Shown here piece after piece: positions 54,718 through 63,533 of a stretch of DNA of 64,000 nucleotides (position 1 is the first letter of the stretch; every line of letters starts with the position of its first letter). The notes beneath the pieces are model-generated. The model was not told the DNA's origin, did no database searches, and saw nothing but the letters and a program-made list of their open reading frames with translations. The stretch spans positions 1,957,501-2,021,500 of the forward strand of contig NZ_JAHREN010000001.1 in NCBI RefSeq assembly GCF_019084075.1, given 5' to 3'. Both the position numbers and the translations under genes were made by a program. This stretch comes from Siccirubricoccus sp. G192. GTDB lineage: Bacteria > Pseudomonadota > Alphaproteobacteria > Acetobacterales > Acetobacteraceae.

Positions 54718-55708
54718 ATGACCCCAAGCCGCCGCGCCGTCCTGGCGCTGGCGGGCGCCGCCCCGGCCGCCCGCCTGCTGTCCCGCCCGGCCCTGGCCGC
54801 GAGCTACCCGGAGCGCCCGGTCCGGCTGGTGGTGCCCTATGCCCCCCGGCGGCAATTCCGACACGGTGGCCCGCGTGCTGGCGCCGCGCATGGCGGAGGT
54901 GCTGGGCCAGCCGCTGGTGGTGGAGAACCGGGCCGGGGCGGGGGGCAGCGTCGGCGCCACCCAGCTCGCCCGCGCCCGGCCGGATGGCTACAACCTGCTG
55001 CTCGGCTCGAACGGGCCGATGACGGTGAACCCGAATGTCCAGGCCAATCTCGCCTATGACCCGTTGCGGGATTTCACGCCGATCGGCCTGGCGGTGCGCA
55101 CCCCGCTTACCATCACCGTGCATCGCAGCCTGCCGCCGCGGAGCGTGGCGGAGCTGATCGCCTATGCCAAGGCGCGGCCGGGGCAGGTGGGCATCGGCTC
55201 CTCCGGGGTCGCCAGCATCTCGCATCTGGCGCTGGAGGTGTTCAATGCCATGACCGGGGCCGGGCTGCTGCATGTGCCCTATGGCAGCGGCGGCGCGCTC
55301 ACGCCGGATCTGGTGGCCGGCACGGTCGGCGGCGCCTTCACCGAGATCTCCACCGCCCTGCCGTTGCACCGGGACGGCGCGGTGCGGATCCTCGGCCTCT
55401 CCGCCGCCCGCCGCTTGGCCCTGGCGCCGGAGATCCCGACGGTGGAGGAGGGTGGCGTGCCCGGCTACCGCGCCGCGGCCTTCATCGGCATCCTGCTGCC
55501 GGCCGGCGCCCCGCCGGAAGTCACCGGCCCCTTGCAGGCGGCGCTGGCGGCGGCGGTGGCGGATGCCGGGGTGCGCCGCCGGCTGGAGGAGATGGGCAGC
55601 GAAATGGCCGCCCCGGAGGAAGCCACCCCGGCCGGCTTCGCCGCCTTCCTGCAAGCCGAGACGGAATGGACCCGGGCGGCGGCGGAACGGGCAGGGCTGC
55701 GGCCCTGA
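54718..55708 (+). CDS. Tripartite tricarboxylate transporter receptor, TctC/Bug family (one-base frameshift at 54842-54847)
   Basis: Periplasmic receptor of about 329 residues after correction. A signal peptide (SRRAVLALAGAAPAARLLSRPALA) is followed by YPERPVRLVVPYAPGGNSDTVAR, which requires five C at 54842-54847 instead of the six present. Further family motifs are VVENRAGAGGSVGATQLARA and PYGSGGALTPDLVAGTV. Bug receptors are often orphans and abundant in such genomes. The ribosome site AGGAGG precedes the ATG. It ends one base before the convergent brnA stop. Confidence 0.88.
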
Positions 55709-55709
55709 C

Positions 55710-56042
55710 TCAACCGCCCCCGGCGCCGCGCCTGGCCTTCATATAGGCGCGCAGCACGGCGTTCATGCGTGTTTGGTAGCCGGGGCCCTGGGCACGGAAC
55801 CATTCCACCACATCCGGGTCGAGGCGGAGCGAGAGCAGCCGCTTGGCACCGGGGCTGACCGGCACGGCATCCTTCCACCAGTCGCGGGGGACATCCCGCC
55901 AATCAGGGTCGGAGGCGATTGCGGCCTCCAACTCCGCCTCCGTCATGGCGTCCACGCGCGCCCAGTCCGTTTCCGTCTCGCCGCGCGCCACCATGTCGCG
56001 CAGTTCCTCAGCCGTATATTGCTTGATATGCTCGCCGCTCAT
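55710..56042 (-). CDS. brnA: BrnA-type antitoxin
   Basis: Antitoxin of the BrnTA module, 110 residues. The N-terminal part contacts the toxin; the C-terminal ribbon-helix-helix region is LLSLRLDPDVVEWFRAQGPGYQTRMNAVLRAYM, which binds DNA and represses the operon. It overlaps the end of brnT by 35 bp. The order toxin then antitoxin is normal for BrnTA. Confidence 0.88.
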   Translation of the reverse strand: MSGEHIKQYTAEELRDMVARGETETDWARVDAMTEAELEAAIASDPDWRDVPRDWWKDAVPVSPGAKRLLSLRLDPDVVEWFRAQGPGYQTRMNAVLRAYMKARRGAGGG

Positions 56043-56277
56043 TCTCCCGTGCCCTCCGCATCGAGATCACCCTGACTGCACCCTCGCGTCGGGTGAGGAT
56101 TACGGCCACCATGCGGCCGAGAACCATTCCGATCGCCTTCTCCCGCAACTCGTCGCCGACCGGCCGCGCCGGCTCCAGGATATAACCGCCATCGAAAACC
56201 AGGATGGCGAGGCGGAAATCTAGCCCGTGCTTGGCGAGGTTGGCGGCGCGCTTCCGTTCATCCCATTCGAACCGCAT
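56008..56277 (-). CDS. brnT: BrnT-type ribonuclease toxin
   Basis: RelE-fold toxin of 89 residues. Family motifs are MRFEWDERKRAANLAKHGLDF and the C-terminal VISMRRARENERRAYQ, where Arg/His/Glu residues are expected to serve RNA cleavage. Neutralised by BrnA encoded downstream. I chose ATG 56277 (AGGG 8 nt upstream); an ATG at 56304 has no ribosome site. The region upstream is locally AT-rich with a palindrome. Confidence 0.88.
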   Translation of the reverse strand: MRFEWDERKRAANLAKHGLDFRLAILVFDGGYILEPARPVGDELREKAIGMVLGRMVAVILTRREGAVRVISMRRARENERRAYQAIYG

Positions 56278-56293
56278 TCCACCCTGCGAAGAT

Positions 56294-56316
56294 TTGTACT
56301 GCATTTGTAGATACAA
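56294..56316 (-). promoter_or_regulatory. Probable BrnA operator/promoter
   Basis: AT-rich segment just upstream of brnT with the palindrome TTGTAGATACAA (56305-56316) and a second TTGTA half-site at 56294. Its base composition stands out from the surroundings. BrnA proteins autoregulate through such repeats. Confidence 0.5.
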
Positions 56317-56386
56317 GGCAGCACCTTCGCAACCTCCTGTGCGTGGGGTGACACCCCCACCCGCTACCGCTATACCCCGGCCCAGA

Positions 56387-56956
56387 ATGACCTGGGTCGA
56401 TGGCGTGGTCCTGGCGGTGCTCGCCGTCTCAGCGGTGGTCGCCTTCCTTCGGGGGCTGGTGCAGGAAGTGCTGGGGGTCGGGGCCTGGGTCGGCGCCTCC
56501 CTTGCGGCGCTCGCGCTGCGGCCGGCGATCGTGCCCGTGCTGCGCGACCTGCTGCCCGCGGATTGGCCGGATTGGGTGGTGGATGGTTTCGCCATCGGCG
56601 GCGTCTTCATCCTGCTGCTGATCATCCTGAAGGTCATCATCGCCGGCATCGCCCGCTGGGTGCAGGATTCCGTCCTCGGCGGCACGGATCGCGCGCTCGG
56701 GCTGGTTTTCGGCCTGGCCCGGGGTGCCTTTCTGGTCATCCTTGCCTATATCCTGGGCGGCATGGTCCTTCCCGCCACCGAGCGATGGCCGGAGGCGGTC
56801 CGCGACGCCCGGTCGCTTCCCCTGGTCATCGAGGGTGCGGACTGGCTGGTCGAGCAACTGCCCCCGGACTACCGCCCCCGGGTGGCCACGCCCCCGGCCC
56901 GCCCCGGACCGACCATGGACGACCTGCTGCGCCCGCCCGCGCGAAACCGGACGTGA
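56387..56956 (+). CDS. cvpA: CvpA family membrane protein
   Basis: Inner-membrane protein of 189 residues with four helices (WVDGVVLAVLAVSAVVAFLRGLVQEVLGVGAW at the N-terminus; GGTDRALGLVFGLARGAFLVILAYIL later). CvpA was named for colicin V production in E. coli and is linked to envelope stress; its role is uncertain. The C-terminus is a Pro-rich cytoplasmic tail. It precedes purF by 8 bp, a widely conserved pair. Confidence 0.92.
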   Translation: MTWVDGVVLAVLAVSAVVAFLRGLVQEVLGVGAWVGASLAALALRPAIVPVLRDLLPADWPDWVVDGFAIGGVFILLLIILKVIIAGIARWVQDSVLGGTDRALGLVFGLARGAFLVILAYILGGMVLPATERWPEAVRDARSLPLVIEGADWLVEQLPPDYRPRVATPPARPGPTMDDLLRPPARNRT

Positions 56957-56964
56957 GGACCCCT

Positions 56965-58464
56965 ATGCCCGACCTGTCCACCCGTCCGCATGCTTCTCCC
57001 ACATGCTCTCCGCATGATGACGACAAATTCCACGAGGAATGCGGCGTCTTCGGCGTCTGGAACGCCAATGACGCCTCGGCGCTCACCGCGCTCGGCCTGC
57101 ATGCGCTGCAGCACCGTGGGCAGGAGGCGGCCGGGATCGTCAGCCTGGATGAGGGCGGCCTCTTCCATGCCCATAAGGGCCAGGGGCTGGTCGGCGACAA
57201 TTTCAGCGATGCCAAGGTCATGGGCCTGCTGCGCGGCCGCGCCGCGCTCGGCCACAACCGCTATGCCACGACAGGTGAGACGGCGCTGCGCAACGTGCAG
57301 CCGCTCTATGCCGATTTCGCCTTCGGCGGCTTCGCGGTGGCGCATAACGGCAACCTCACCAACGCGCATGTCCTGCGCCGCAACCTGGTGAACCGCGGCT
57401 GCCTGTTCCAGAGCACGACGGACAGCGAATGCTTCATCCACCTCATCGCCATCAGCCTCTATTCCACCGTGGTGGACCGGCTGATCGACGCGCTGCGCCA
57501 GGTGCAGGGCGCCTATAGCCTGGTGGCGCTGCACAATGGCGCGCTGATCGGCGCGCGGGACCCGCTCGGTGTGCGGCCGCTGGTGCTGGGCCGGCTCGGC
57601 GGCGGCGAGGCCGGGCCGACCTGGGTGCTGTCGAGCGAGACCTGCGCCCTCGATATCGTCGGCGCCGAATTCGTGCGCGACATCGACCCCGGCGAGATCA
57701 TCGTCATCGACAACCAGGGCGTGCACAGCATCAAGCCCTTCGGCAAGCACCAGAGCCGCTTCTGCATCTTCGAATACATCTACTTCGCCCGGCCGGACTC
57801 GATCGTCGAGGGCACGCCGGTCTATGAGACGCGCAAGCGCATCGGCGTCGAGCTCGCCCGCGAAAGCCATGTGCCGGCGGATGTCGTGGTGCCGGTGCCG
57901 GACAGCGGCGTGCCGGCGGCCATGGGCTATGCGGTGGAGGCCGGCATCCCCTTCGAGCTCGGCATCATCCGCAACCACTATGTCGGCCGCACCTTCATCG
58001 AGCCGACCGACAACATCCGCAATCTCGGCGTGAAGCTGAAGCACAGCGCCAACCGGCCGATGCTGGAGGGCAGGCGGGTGGTGCTGGTGGATGACAGCAT
58101 CGTCCGCGGCACCACCAGCCGCAAGATCGTGGAGATGGTGCGCGCCGCCGGCGCCAAGGAGGTGCATATGCGCATCTCCTCGCCGCCCACCACCCATTCC
58201 TGCTACTACGGCATCGACACGCCGGAGCGCGGCAAGCTGATGGCGGCGCAGCACGACCTGGCCGAGATGGCCAGCATCATCGGCGTGGACAGCCTGGCCT
58301 TCATCTCGCTGGACGGGCTCTATCGCGCGCTCGGCAAGCCGGGGCGGGACGTGGCGAAGCCGGCCTATTGCGACGCCTGCTTCACCGGCGACTACGCCAT
58401 CGCGCTCACCGATCAGCAGGACAATTCCGAGAAGCAGCTTTCGCTGCTGCAGGCTTCGCAGTGA
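56965..58464 (+). CDS. purF: Amidophosphoribosyltransferase
   Basis: First committed step of purine synthesis (PRPP plus glutamine to phosphoribosylamine), 499 residues. A short propeptide ends before Cys26 in FHEECGVFGVW, the N-terminal nucleophile after processing. The glutaminase domain has HRGQEAAGI and GHNRYATTG; the PRPP-binding loop is VVLVDDSIVRGTTS. C-terminal cysteines include YCDACF, suggestive of the Fe-S type. It overlaps the downstream SDR gene by 4 bp. Confidence 0.97.
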   Translation: MPDLSTRPHASPTCSPHDDDKFHEECGVFGVWNANDASALTALGLHALQHRGQEAAGIVSLDEGGLFHAHKGQGLVGDNFSDAKVMGLLRGRAALGHNRYATTGETALRNVQPLYADFAFGGFAVAHNGNLTNAHVLRRNLVNRGCLFQSTTDSECFIHLIAISLYSTVVDRLIDALRQVQGAYSLVALHNGALIGARDPLGVRPLVLGRLGGGEAGPTWVLSSETCALDIVGAEFVRDIDPGEIIVIDNQGVHSIKPFGKHQSRFCIFEYIYFARPDSIVEGTPVYETRKRIGVELARESHVPADVVVPVPDSGVPAAMGYAVEAGIPFELGIIRNHYVGRTFIEPTDNIRNLGVKLKHSANRPMLEGRRVVLVDDSIVRGTTSRKIVEMVRAAGAKEVHMRISSPPTTHSCYYGIDTPERGKLMAAQHDLAEMASIIGVDSLAFISLDGLYRALGKPGRDVAKPAYCDACFTGDYAIALTDQQDNSEKQLSLLQASQ

Positions 58465-59255
58465 CGCCGTCCGATGACCAGAGGGCGCAGCCCGGCGGTC
58501 TGAATCGGCCGGCGCAAACCGGCGCGCCGCTGGAGGGCAGCGTCGCCCTCGTCACCGGCGCCTCGCGCGGCATCGGCGCGGCGGTGGCGGTGGAACTGGC
58601 GCGGCTCGGCGCGCATTGCGTGCTGGTGGCGCGCACCCAGGGCGGGCTGGAGGAAACCGACGACGCCATCCGCTCGCTCGGCCGCCAGGCGACGCTGCTG
58701 CCGCTGGATTTCGCCAAGGCGGCCGAGAAGCTCGATATGCTCGGCCCCTCCATCGTCGAGCGGTTCGGCCGGCTCGACATCCTGGTGCATGCGGCCGGCG
58801 TGCTCTCGAAGCTGACGCCGGCGGCGCATATCATGCCGAATGACTGGCAGGAGGCAGTGGCGGTGAACCTCTCCGCCTGCTGGCACCTGATCCGCACCTG
58901 CGACCCGCCGCTGCGCGCCGCCCCCGCTGGCCGCGCCGTGGTGCTGACCGATGCCCGGGTGGCGGAGCCCCACGCCTATTGGGGCCTCTATTCCGCCGGC
59001 AAGGCGGGGCAGGAGAACCTGGTGCGGGCCTGGGCGGAGGAGGTGGCGCGCACCCCGCTCCGGGTAAACCTGTTTGATCCGGGCCCGGTCAATACCAGGC
59101 TGCGCCGCGCGGCGATGCCCGGCGAGGACCCGGCGAGCCTGCCGCAGCCGCGCGACGTGGCCCCGGCCATCGCCGCGCTCTGCCTGCCGGGCGAGGCGCG
59201 CAACGGCGCGGTGCTGCGGGCGGGGCAACATGTGGGGCAACACGGGGCCGCGTGA
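58461..59255 (+). CDS. SDR-family oxidoreductase
   Basis: NAD(P)-dependent short-chain dehydrogenase of 264 residues. The cofactor motif is ALVTGASRGIGAAVAVELA; LVHAAGV replaces the usual NNAG; and the catalytic pair is Tyr-Lys in LYSAGKAG. The usual catalytic serine position reads LTDAR, so activity is not assured. GTG 58461 overlaps the purF stop (GTGA). SDR genes follow purF in many Alphaproteobacteria, with unknown substrate. Confidence 0.88.
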   Translation: MTPSDDQRAQPGGLNRPAQTGAPLEGSVALVTGASRGIGAAVAVELARLGAHCVLVARTQGGLEETDDAIRSLGRQATLLPLDFAKAAEKLDMLGPSIVERFGRLDILVHAAGVLSKLTPAAHIMPNDWQEAVAVNLSACWHLIRTCDPPLRAAPAGRAVVLTDARVAEPHAYWGLYSAGKAGQENLVRAWAEEVARTPLRVNLFDPGPVNTRLRRAAMPGEDPASLPQPRDVAPAIAALCLPGEARNGAVLRAGQHVGQHGAA

Positions 59256-60079
59256 ATTACCGCCACGCCTATCATGCCGGGAATTTCGCGGATTGCATGA
59301 AGCACGCGCTGCTGGTCTGGCTGCTGCGCGCGCTCGCCCGCAAGCCCGCGCCCTTCCGCGTCCTCGACACCCATGCCGGGACCGGTGCCTATGACCTGGC
59401 GGGGCCGGAGGCCGGGCGCACCGGCGAATGGCAGCGCGGCATCGGCCGCCTGCTCGATATCACCGAAGGGCCGCTGGCGGAGTATGTCGCGCTGGCCCGC
59501 GCCGCCGGCGCCCCGGCCCGCTACCCCGGCTCGCCGGCCCTGATTCGCGCCCTGCTGCGGCCGCAGGATGCGTTTGCCTGCGTGGAACTCCACCCGGAGG
59601 ACCATGCCGCGCTCCGGGCGCATTTCCGTGGTGACCGCCAGGTCGCGGTGCATCGCCGCGATGCCTGGGAGGCGCTCCGTGCCCTCACCCCCTTCCCGGA
59701 GCGGCGCGGCCTGGTGCTGATCGATCCGCCCTTCGAGCAGGAGGGCGAGTTCGAGCGCCTGGCCGCCGGCATGGCGCTGGTCGGCGGGCGCTTCCGCGCC
59801 GCGGTGCAGGCCTGCTGGTACCCGATCAAGCACCGCGCCCCGGTGCGGGCCTTCCATGCCGCCCTCCAGGCCGGCGGGCCGCGCGACCTGGTGGCGGCCG
59901 AGCTCTGGCTGCGGGAGCCGACCGACCCGCAGCGGCTGAACGGCTGCGGCCTGCTGGTGGCGAATCCGCCCTATCGTTTCGAGGCTGAAGGCGGCACCAT
60001 CCTCGCTGCCCTGCTGGACCGGCTGGGCGAGGGCGAGCCCGGCCAGGGCTGGTCCATGACCCGCATCGCGGAGGAGTAG
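59252..60079 (+). CDS. rlmJ: 23S rRNA (adenine(2030)-N6)-methyltransferase
   Basis: Methylates A2030 of 23S rRNA, 275 residues. Family N-terminus is MNYRHAYHAGNFADCMKHALLVWLL, the SAM site LDTHAGTGAYDL and the catalytic motif LIDPPFEQEGEF. GTG 59252 overlaps the SDR stop (GTGA). It ends one base before gpsA, so purF-SDR-rlmJ-gpsA appear to form one transcription unit. Confidence 0.94.
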   Translation: MNYRHAYHAGNFADCMKHALLVWLLRALARKPAPFRVLDTHAGTGAYDLAGPEAGRTGEWQRGIGRLLDITEGPLAEYVALARAAGAPARYPGSPALIRALLRPQDAFACVELHPEDHAALRAHFRGDRQVAVHRRDAWEALRALTPFPERRGLVLIDPPFEQEGEFERLAAGMALVGGRFRAAVQACWYPIKHRAPVRAFHAALQAGGPRDLVAAELWLREPTDPQRLNGCGLLVANPPYRFEAEGGTILAALLDRLGEGEPGQGWSMTRIAEE

Positions 60080-60080
60080 C

Positions 60081-61071
60081 ATGCCGCATCATGCCAAGAT
60101 CTGCGTGCTCGGGGCCGGGGCCTGGGGCACGGCACTCGCCATCCAGGCGGCGCGGGCGGGGCTGGCGGTGGCGCTCTGGGCGCGCGACCCGGCGCGGGCG
60201 GCGGCGGTGTCCAAGGCGCGGGAGAATGCGCGGCACCTGCCGGGGGCGCGGCTTTCCCCCGCCATCACCGTGACCGGCGACTTGGCCGCGGCGCTCTCCG
60301 GGGCGCTGATGGTGGTGGTCGCGGTGCCGGCGCAGCATATGCGGGTGGTGCTGGAACGCCTGCCGGAACCCGCGCTGCCGCTGGTGATCGGCGCCAAGGG
60401 GGTGGAGCAGGGCACCCTGAAGCTGCCGCTGGAAGTGGCGGCGGAGGCGCGGCCGGAAGCCACGGCCGCCGTGCTCTCGGGCCCCAATTTCGCGCATGAG
60501 GTGGCCAGTGGCCTGCCCGCCGCGGCGGTGGTGGCCAGCCGGGATGCGGCCCTGCGGGAGCGGGTGGGCGACCTGCTCGGCTCGCCGGGCTTCCGGCTCT
60601 ATGGCGGTGACGACCCGATGGGCGTGCAGGTCGGGGGGGGCCGCGAAGAATGTCATCGCGATCGCCGCCGGGGCGGTGATCGGCGCGGGTCTCGGCGAGA
60701 ATGCGCGGGCGGCGCTGGTGACGCGGGGCCTGGCCGAGCTCTCCCGCCTGACGGTGGCGCTGGGCGGCCGGGCGGAGACCGCCTCGGGCCTCTCCGGCCT
60801 GGGCGACCTGCTGCTGACCACGACGGGGCCGGGCAGCCGCAACACCTCGCTCGGCACCGAACTCGGCCGCGGCCGCAGCCTGGCCGAGGTGCTGGCCGGG
60901 CGGGTCGGCGTGGCGGAGGGGGTGGCGACTGCCCCGGCCATCGTCGCCCGCGCCGCGCAGGCCGGGGTGGAACTGCCGATCTGCGCCGCGGTGGCGGACC
61001 TGCTGGCGGGGGATCTGACGGTGGGCGACGCCATGGGCCGGCTGCTGGCGCGGCCGCGCCGGGACGAGTAG
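60081..61071 (+). CDS. gpsA: Glycerol-3-phosphate dehydrogenase [NAD(P)+] (one-base frameshift at 60633-60640)
   Basis: Makes sn-glycerol 3-phosphate for phospholipids, about 329 residues when repaired. The Rossmann motif is [34 protein letters not shown] and, after the break, [17 protein letters not shown] with the catalytic Lys are family motifs. A run of eight G (60633-60640) should be seven; the correct frame then runs to the stop at 61071. The gene is expected to be essential, so the break is likely an error. It is convergent with the MetE-like gene. Confidence 0.93.
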
Positions 61072-61079
61072 CGGGGGCG

Positions 61080-62117
61080 CTACCCCGCCAGTTCCCGCCG
61101 CACGATCGCCGCACCCTCCGCCAGCGCCCGCAGCTTGCCGAAGGCGCGGTCGCGGGGCAGGTATTTCATGCCGCAATCGGGCGCCGCCACCAGCCGCTCG
61201 GCCGGCACATGCGCGAGGCCGAGGCGGAGCCGCGCCGCTACCTGCTCCGCCGTCTCCACCTGCGTGCTGCCGAGATCGATCACCCCGAGCAGGATGGTCT
61301 TGCCGGCAAGGTCCCGCAGGATGCCGAGGTCGAGATGCGGCTGCGCCGCCTCGATCGAGATCTGCTGCGCGATGCAGTCGGCGAGTTGCGGCAGGAAGGA
61401 ATAGCCGGCATTCGGCTTGTCCTTCACCGTATGCGCATAGCCGAAGCAGAGATGCACCACGGTGGGGCCGGCCACCCCCTCCAGCGCCCGGTTGATGGCG
61501 GCCACGCCATAGCGCATCGCCGCCTCCGGCCGCGCCTGCAACCAGGGCTCGTCGAGCTGGATGACATCGGCGCCGGCCGATTTCAGGTCGCGCGCCTCCT
61601 CGGCGACGGCGGCGGCATAGGCCAGCGCCACCGCTTCCTCGTCGCGGTAGTGCTCATCCACCGCCTGCTGCGAGAGGGTGAAGGGGCCGGGCAGGGTGAT
61701 CTTGATCTGCCGGTCGGTATTGGCGCGGAGGAATTCCACGTCGCGCCGCTCCACCGGCCTCTGCCAGCGGATCGGCCCGGTGATCCTCGGCACATGGGTG
61801 GGCTTGCCGCCGCGGCTGATGATCTCGGCCGGGTTCTCCGCATCGATGCCGCCGAGCGCCAGGGCGAAGCGGTTGGAATAGCTTTCGCGGCGGATCTCGC
61901 CATCGGTGATGATGTCGATGCCGGCGCGCTCCATGTCCAGGATCGCCAGCCGCGTCGCATCGTCCTGCGCCGCTTCCAGCAGCACCGGCGGCACCCGCCA
62001 GATCTCATGCGCATGCACGCGCGGCACCAGGCGCCCGGCCAGGATGTCGCGATGCACCAGCCAGTCCGGCTGCGGATAGCTGCCGACGACGGTGGTGGGC
62101 AGGAGCGGGAGGGCCAT
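61080..62117 (-). CDS. Cobalamin-independent methionine synthase-like methyltransferase
   Basis: Protein of 345 residues matching the C-terminal catalytic half of MetE only. Starts LPTTVVGSYPQPDWLV; zinc ligands are visible in VVHLCFGYAHT (His and Cys) and APDCGMKYLPRD (Cys), with DVIQLDEPWLQ lining the site. Such half-length enzymes can use other methyl donors than folate; the donor here is unknown. ATG 62117 has GAAGGA 7 nt upstream. Confidence 0.88.
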   Translation of the reverse strand: MALPLLPTTVVGSYPQPDWLVHRDILAGRLVPRVHAHEIWRVPPVLLEAAQDDATRLAILDMERAGIDIITDGEIRRESYSNRFALALGGIDAENPAEIISRGGKPTHVPRITGPIRWQRPVERRDVEFLRANTDRQIKITLPGPFTLSQQAVDEHYRDEEAVALAYAAAVAEEARDLKSAGADVIQLDEPWLQARPEAAMRYGVAAINRALEGVAGPTVVHLCFGYAHTVKDKPNAGYSFLPQLADCIAQQISIEAAQPHLDLGILRDLAGKTILLGVIDLGSTQVETAEQVAARLRLGLAHVPAERLVAAPDCGMKYLPRDRAFGKLRALAEGAAIVRRELAG

Positions 62118-62180
62118 GGGGCGTCCTTCGGCGGGGCGTGTCGCCGGCATGGTGGCATTCCGCCCCCAGGTGTCAAACCC

Positions 62181-62888
62181 TCAGCGATGGGTGGTCACGC
62201 CGACCTGCCGGCATTGCCGCAGCAGCAGGCAGGTCGAGCATTTCGGTCTTTCGCCGGTGCAGACGGATTTGCCGAAGGGCACCAGGCGTTCGTTGATCTC
62301 GATCCAGTAGCGCTCCGGCAGGACCAGGGCGAGCGCCTGCATGCTGCGCTCCGGCGTCGAGGTCGCGACATAGCCCCAGCGGTTGGCGATGCGGTGGACA
62401 TGGATATCCACCGAGATGGCTGGCCGCCCGAACCCCACCCCGAGCGTCAGCGCCGCGATCTTGGGGCCGACGCCCCGCAGCGCCGTCAGCCCCTCCATCG
62501 TATCGGGCACCGCGCCTGCCTCGGCGATGCGGGCCGAGAGCGCCCGGATGTCGCGCGCCTTGGGCTCGGGGAAGGTGGCGCCGTGCAGCGCCTCGATGAT
62601 CATCTCCTCCGGCAGGGCCGCCATGGCCTCCGGGGTGCGGGCCAGGGCGAAGAGGCGGAGGCAGACGGGGATGGTGGTCTCGTCCCGCGTGCGGGCGGAG
62701 ACCAGCGCGGCGACGAGCTGCTCGAAGGGGCTGGCGAAGCCGCGGTCCCGCAACTCGAACATCGCGGCCTTCGGCAGCCCCGCCACGGCCTGGCGCAGCA
62801 GGCGGAAGACCAGGTCGATGTCGAAGGGGTCCTTGCCGGGCACGGGCAGGGCGGCAGGCGGCGCGGCGGCGGGGCGGGAGGGGGCCAT
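62181..62888 (-). CDS. nth: Endonuclease III
   Basis: Base-excision-repair DNA glycosylase/AP lyase, 235 residues. The helix-hairpin-helix is LTALRGVGPKIAALTL with the catalytic Lys, the catalytic Asp lies in ISVDIHVHRIANRWG, and the 4Fe-4S cysteines in CTGERPKCSTCLLLRQC. The N-terminal 20 residues are an Ala/Pro extension. It is the second HhH-GPD glycosylase in the window besides mutY. Confidence 0.94.
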   Translation of the reverse strand: MAPSRPAAAPPAALPVPGKDPFDIDLVFRLLRQAVAGLPKAAMFELRDRGFASPFEQLVAALVSARTRDETTIPVCLRLFALARTPEAMAALPEEMIIEALHGATFPEPKARDIRALSARIAEAGAVPDTMEGLTALRGVGPKIAALTLGVGFGRPAISVDIHVHRIANRWGYVATSTPERSMQALALVLPERYWIEINERLVPFGKSVCTGERPKCSTCLLLRQCRQVGVTTHR

Positions 62889-62929
62889 GCGGGCTGAACG
62901 CGCGGGCGCCGTCCCGGATACTGGCCGAT

Positions 62930-63370
62930 TCAGCCCGTCGAGCGTTCCGGCAGCAGGCCCGGCAGCAGGTCGTCGGCCTCGCCGGCGGCGCGGCGGCGGC
63001 GGGCGGCGCCGGACCGCGCCGCTTCCGCCCGCAGCCGGATCAGCTCATCCAGCAGCCGGTCGATGGTTTGCCACAGCGGCTCGTCGCCCTGCCGCTCGCC
63101 CATGACGAAGCGATGCGCGGCCAGGGTCACGTTCAGCGTGCCGCGGGTGGATTCCGGACGCGGGCTGCGCATCTGCACCAGCGCCTTCTCCACCTCCTCG
63201 ATCGGCACGCCGAAATGGCTGGCGATGGCCTCCGGCGCCTCGCCGCGGCGGCGCAGCGAACGGGCCTTGGCGGCTTCCTGCGGCGTCAGCGCGATGGCCG
63301 GGCGCAGCGCCTGGGTGCGCCGCGACATCTCGCCCGATCCGCTGCCCGGCGGCTTGCCCTTGAAGGCCAT
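62930..63370 (-). CDS. Hypothetical protein with putative helix-turn-helix
   Basis: Protein of 146 residues, not recognised. Residues about 32-62 (EAAKARSLRRRGEAPEAIA then HFGVPIEEVEKALVQ) look like a helix-turn-helix, and the C-terminal part is Arg/Ala-rich and helical. No membrane segment. ATG 63370 was chosen; directly upstream in the leader lies a triple 13-bp repeat. It lies between nth and the CorC-type gene on the same strand. Confidence 0.6.
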   Translation of the reverse strand: MAFKGKPPGSGSGEMSRRTQALRPAIALTPQEAAKARSLRRRGEAPEAIASHFGVPIEEVEKALVQMRSPRPESTRGTLNVTLAAHRFVMGERQGDEPLWQTIDRLLDELIRLRAEAARSGAARRRRAAGEADDLLPGLLPERSTG

Positions 63371-63378
63371 GCGGCACC

Positions 63379-63417
63379 CCCGTTCTTCTGGCCCGTTCTT
63401 CTGGCCCGTTCTGCTGG
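63379..63417 (-). repeat. Three tandem 13-bp repeats in a leader
   Basis: Units 63379-63391 and 63392-63404 are identical (CCCGTTCTTCTGG on the plus strand); the third, 63405-63417, has one mismatch. The block ends 9 bp before the start codon of the hypothetical gene. Confidence 0.85.
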
Positions 63418-63533
63418 CCGGCATCCGCGGCCCCGGCAGGAGGCCGGGCGCGGGCCCGGGCACAGGATAGCGGCGATGGGCGCCGGGCGGGCTGCCCGGT
63501 GGCATCACATCCTGGCGCCCGATGGCAGGCGCG

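Noticed and set aside
60081-62897. A 938-codon frame running from gpsA across two minus-strand genes
   Set aside because: It is gpsA followed by nonsense after the G8 frameshift; the real gpsA frame ends at 61071.
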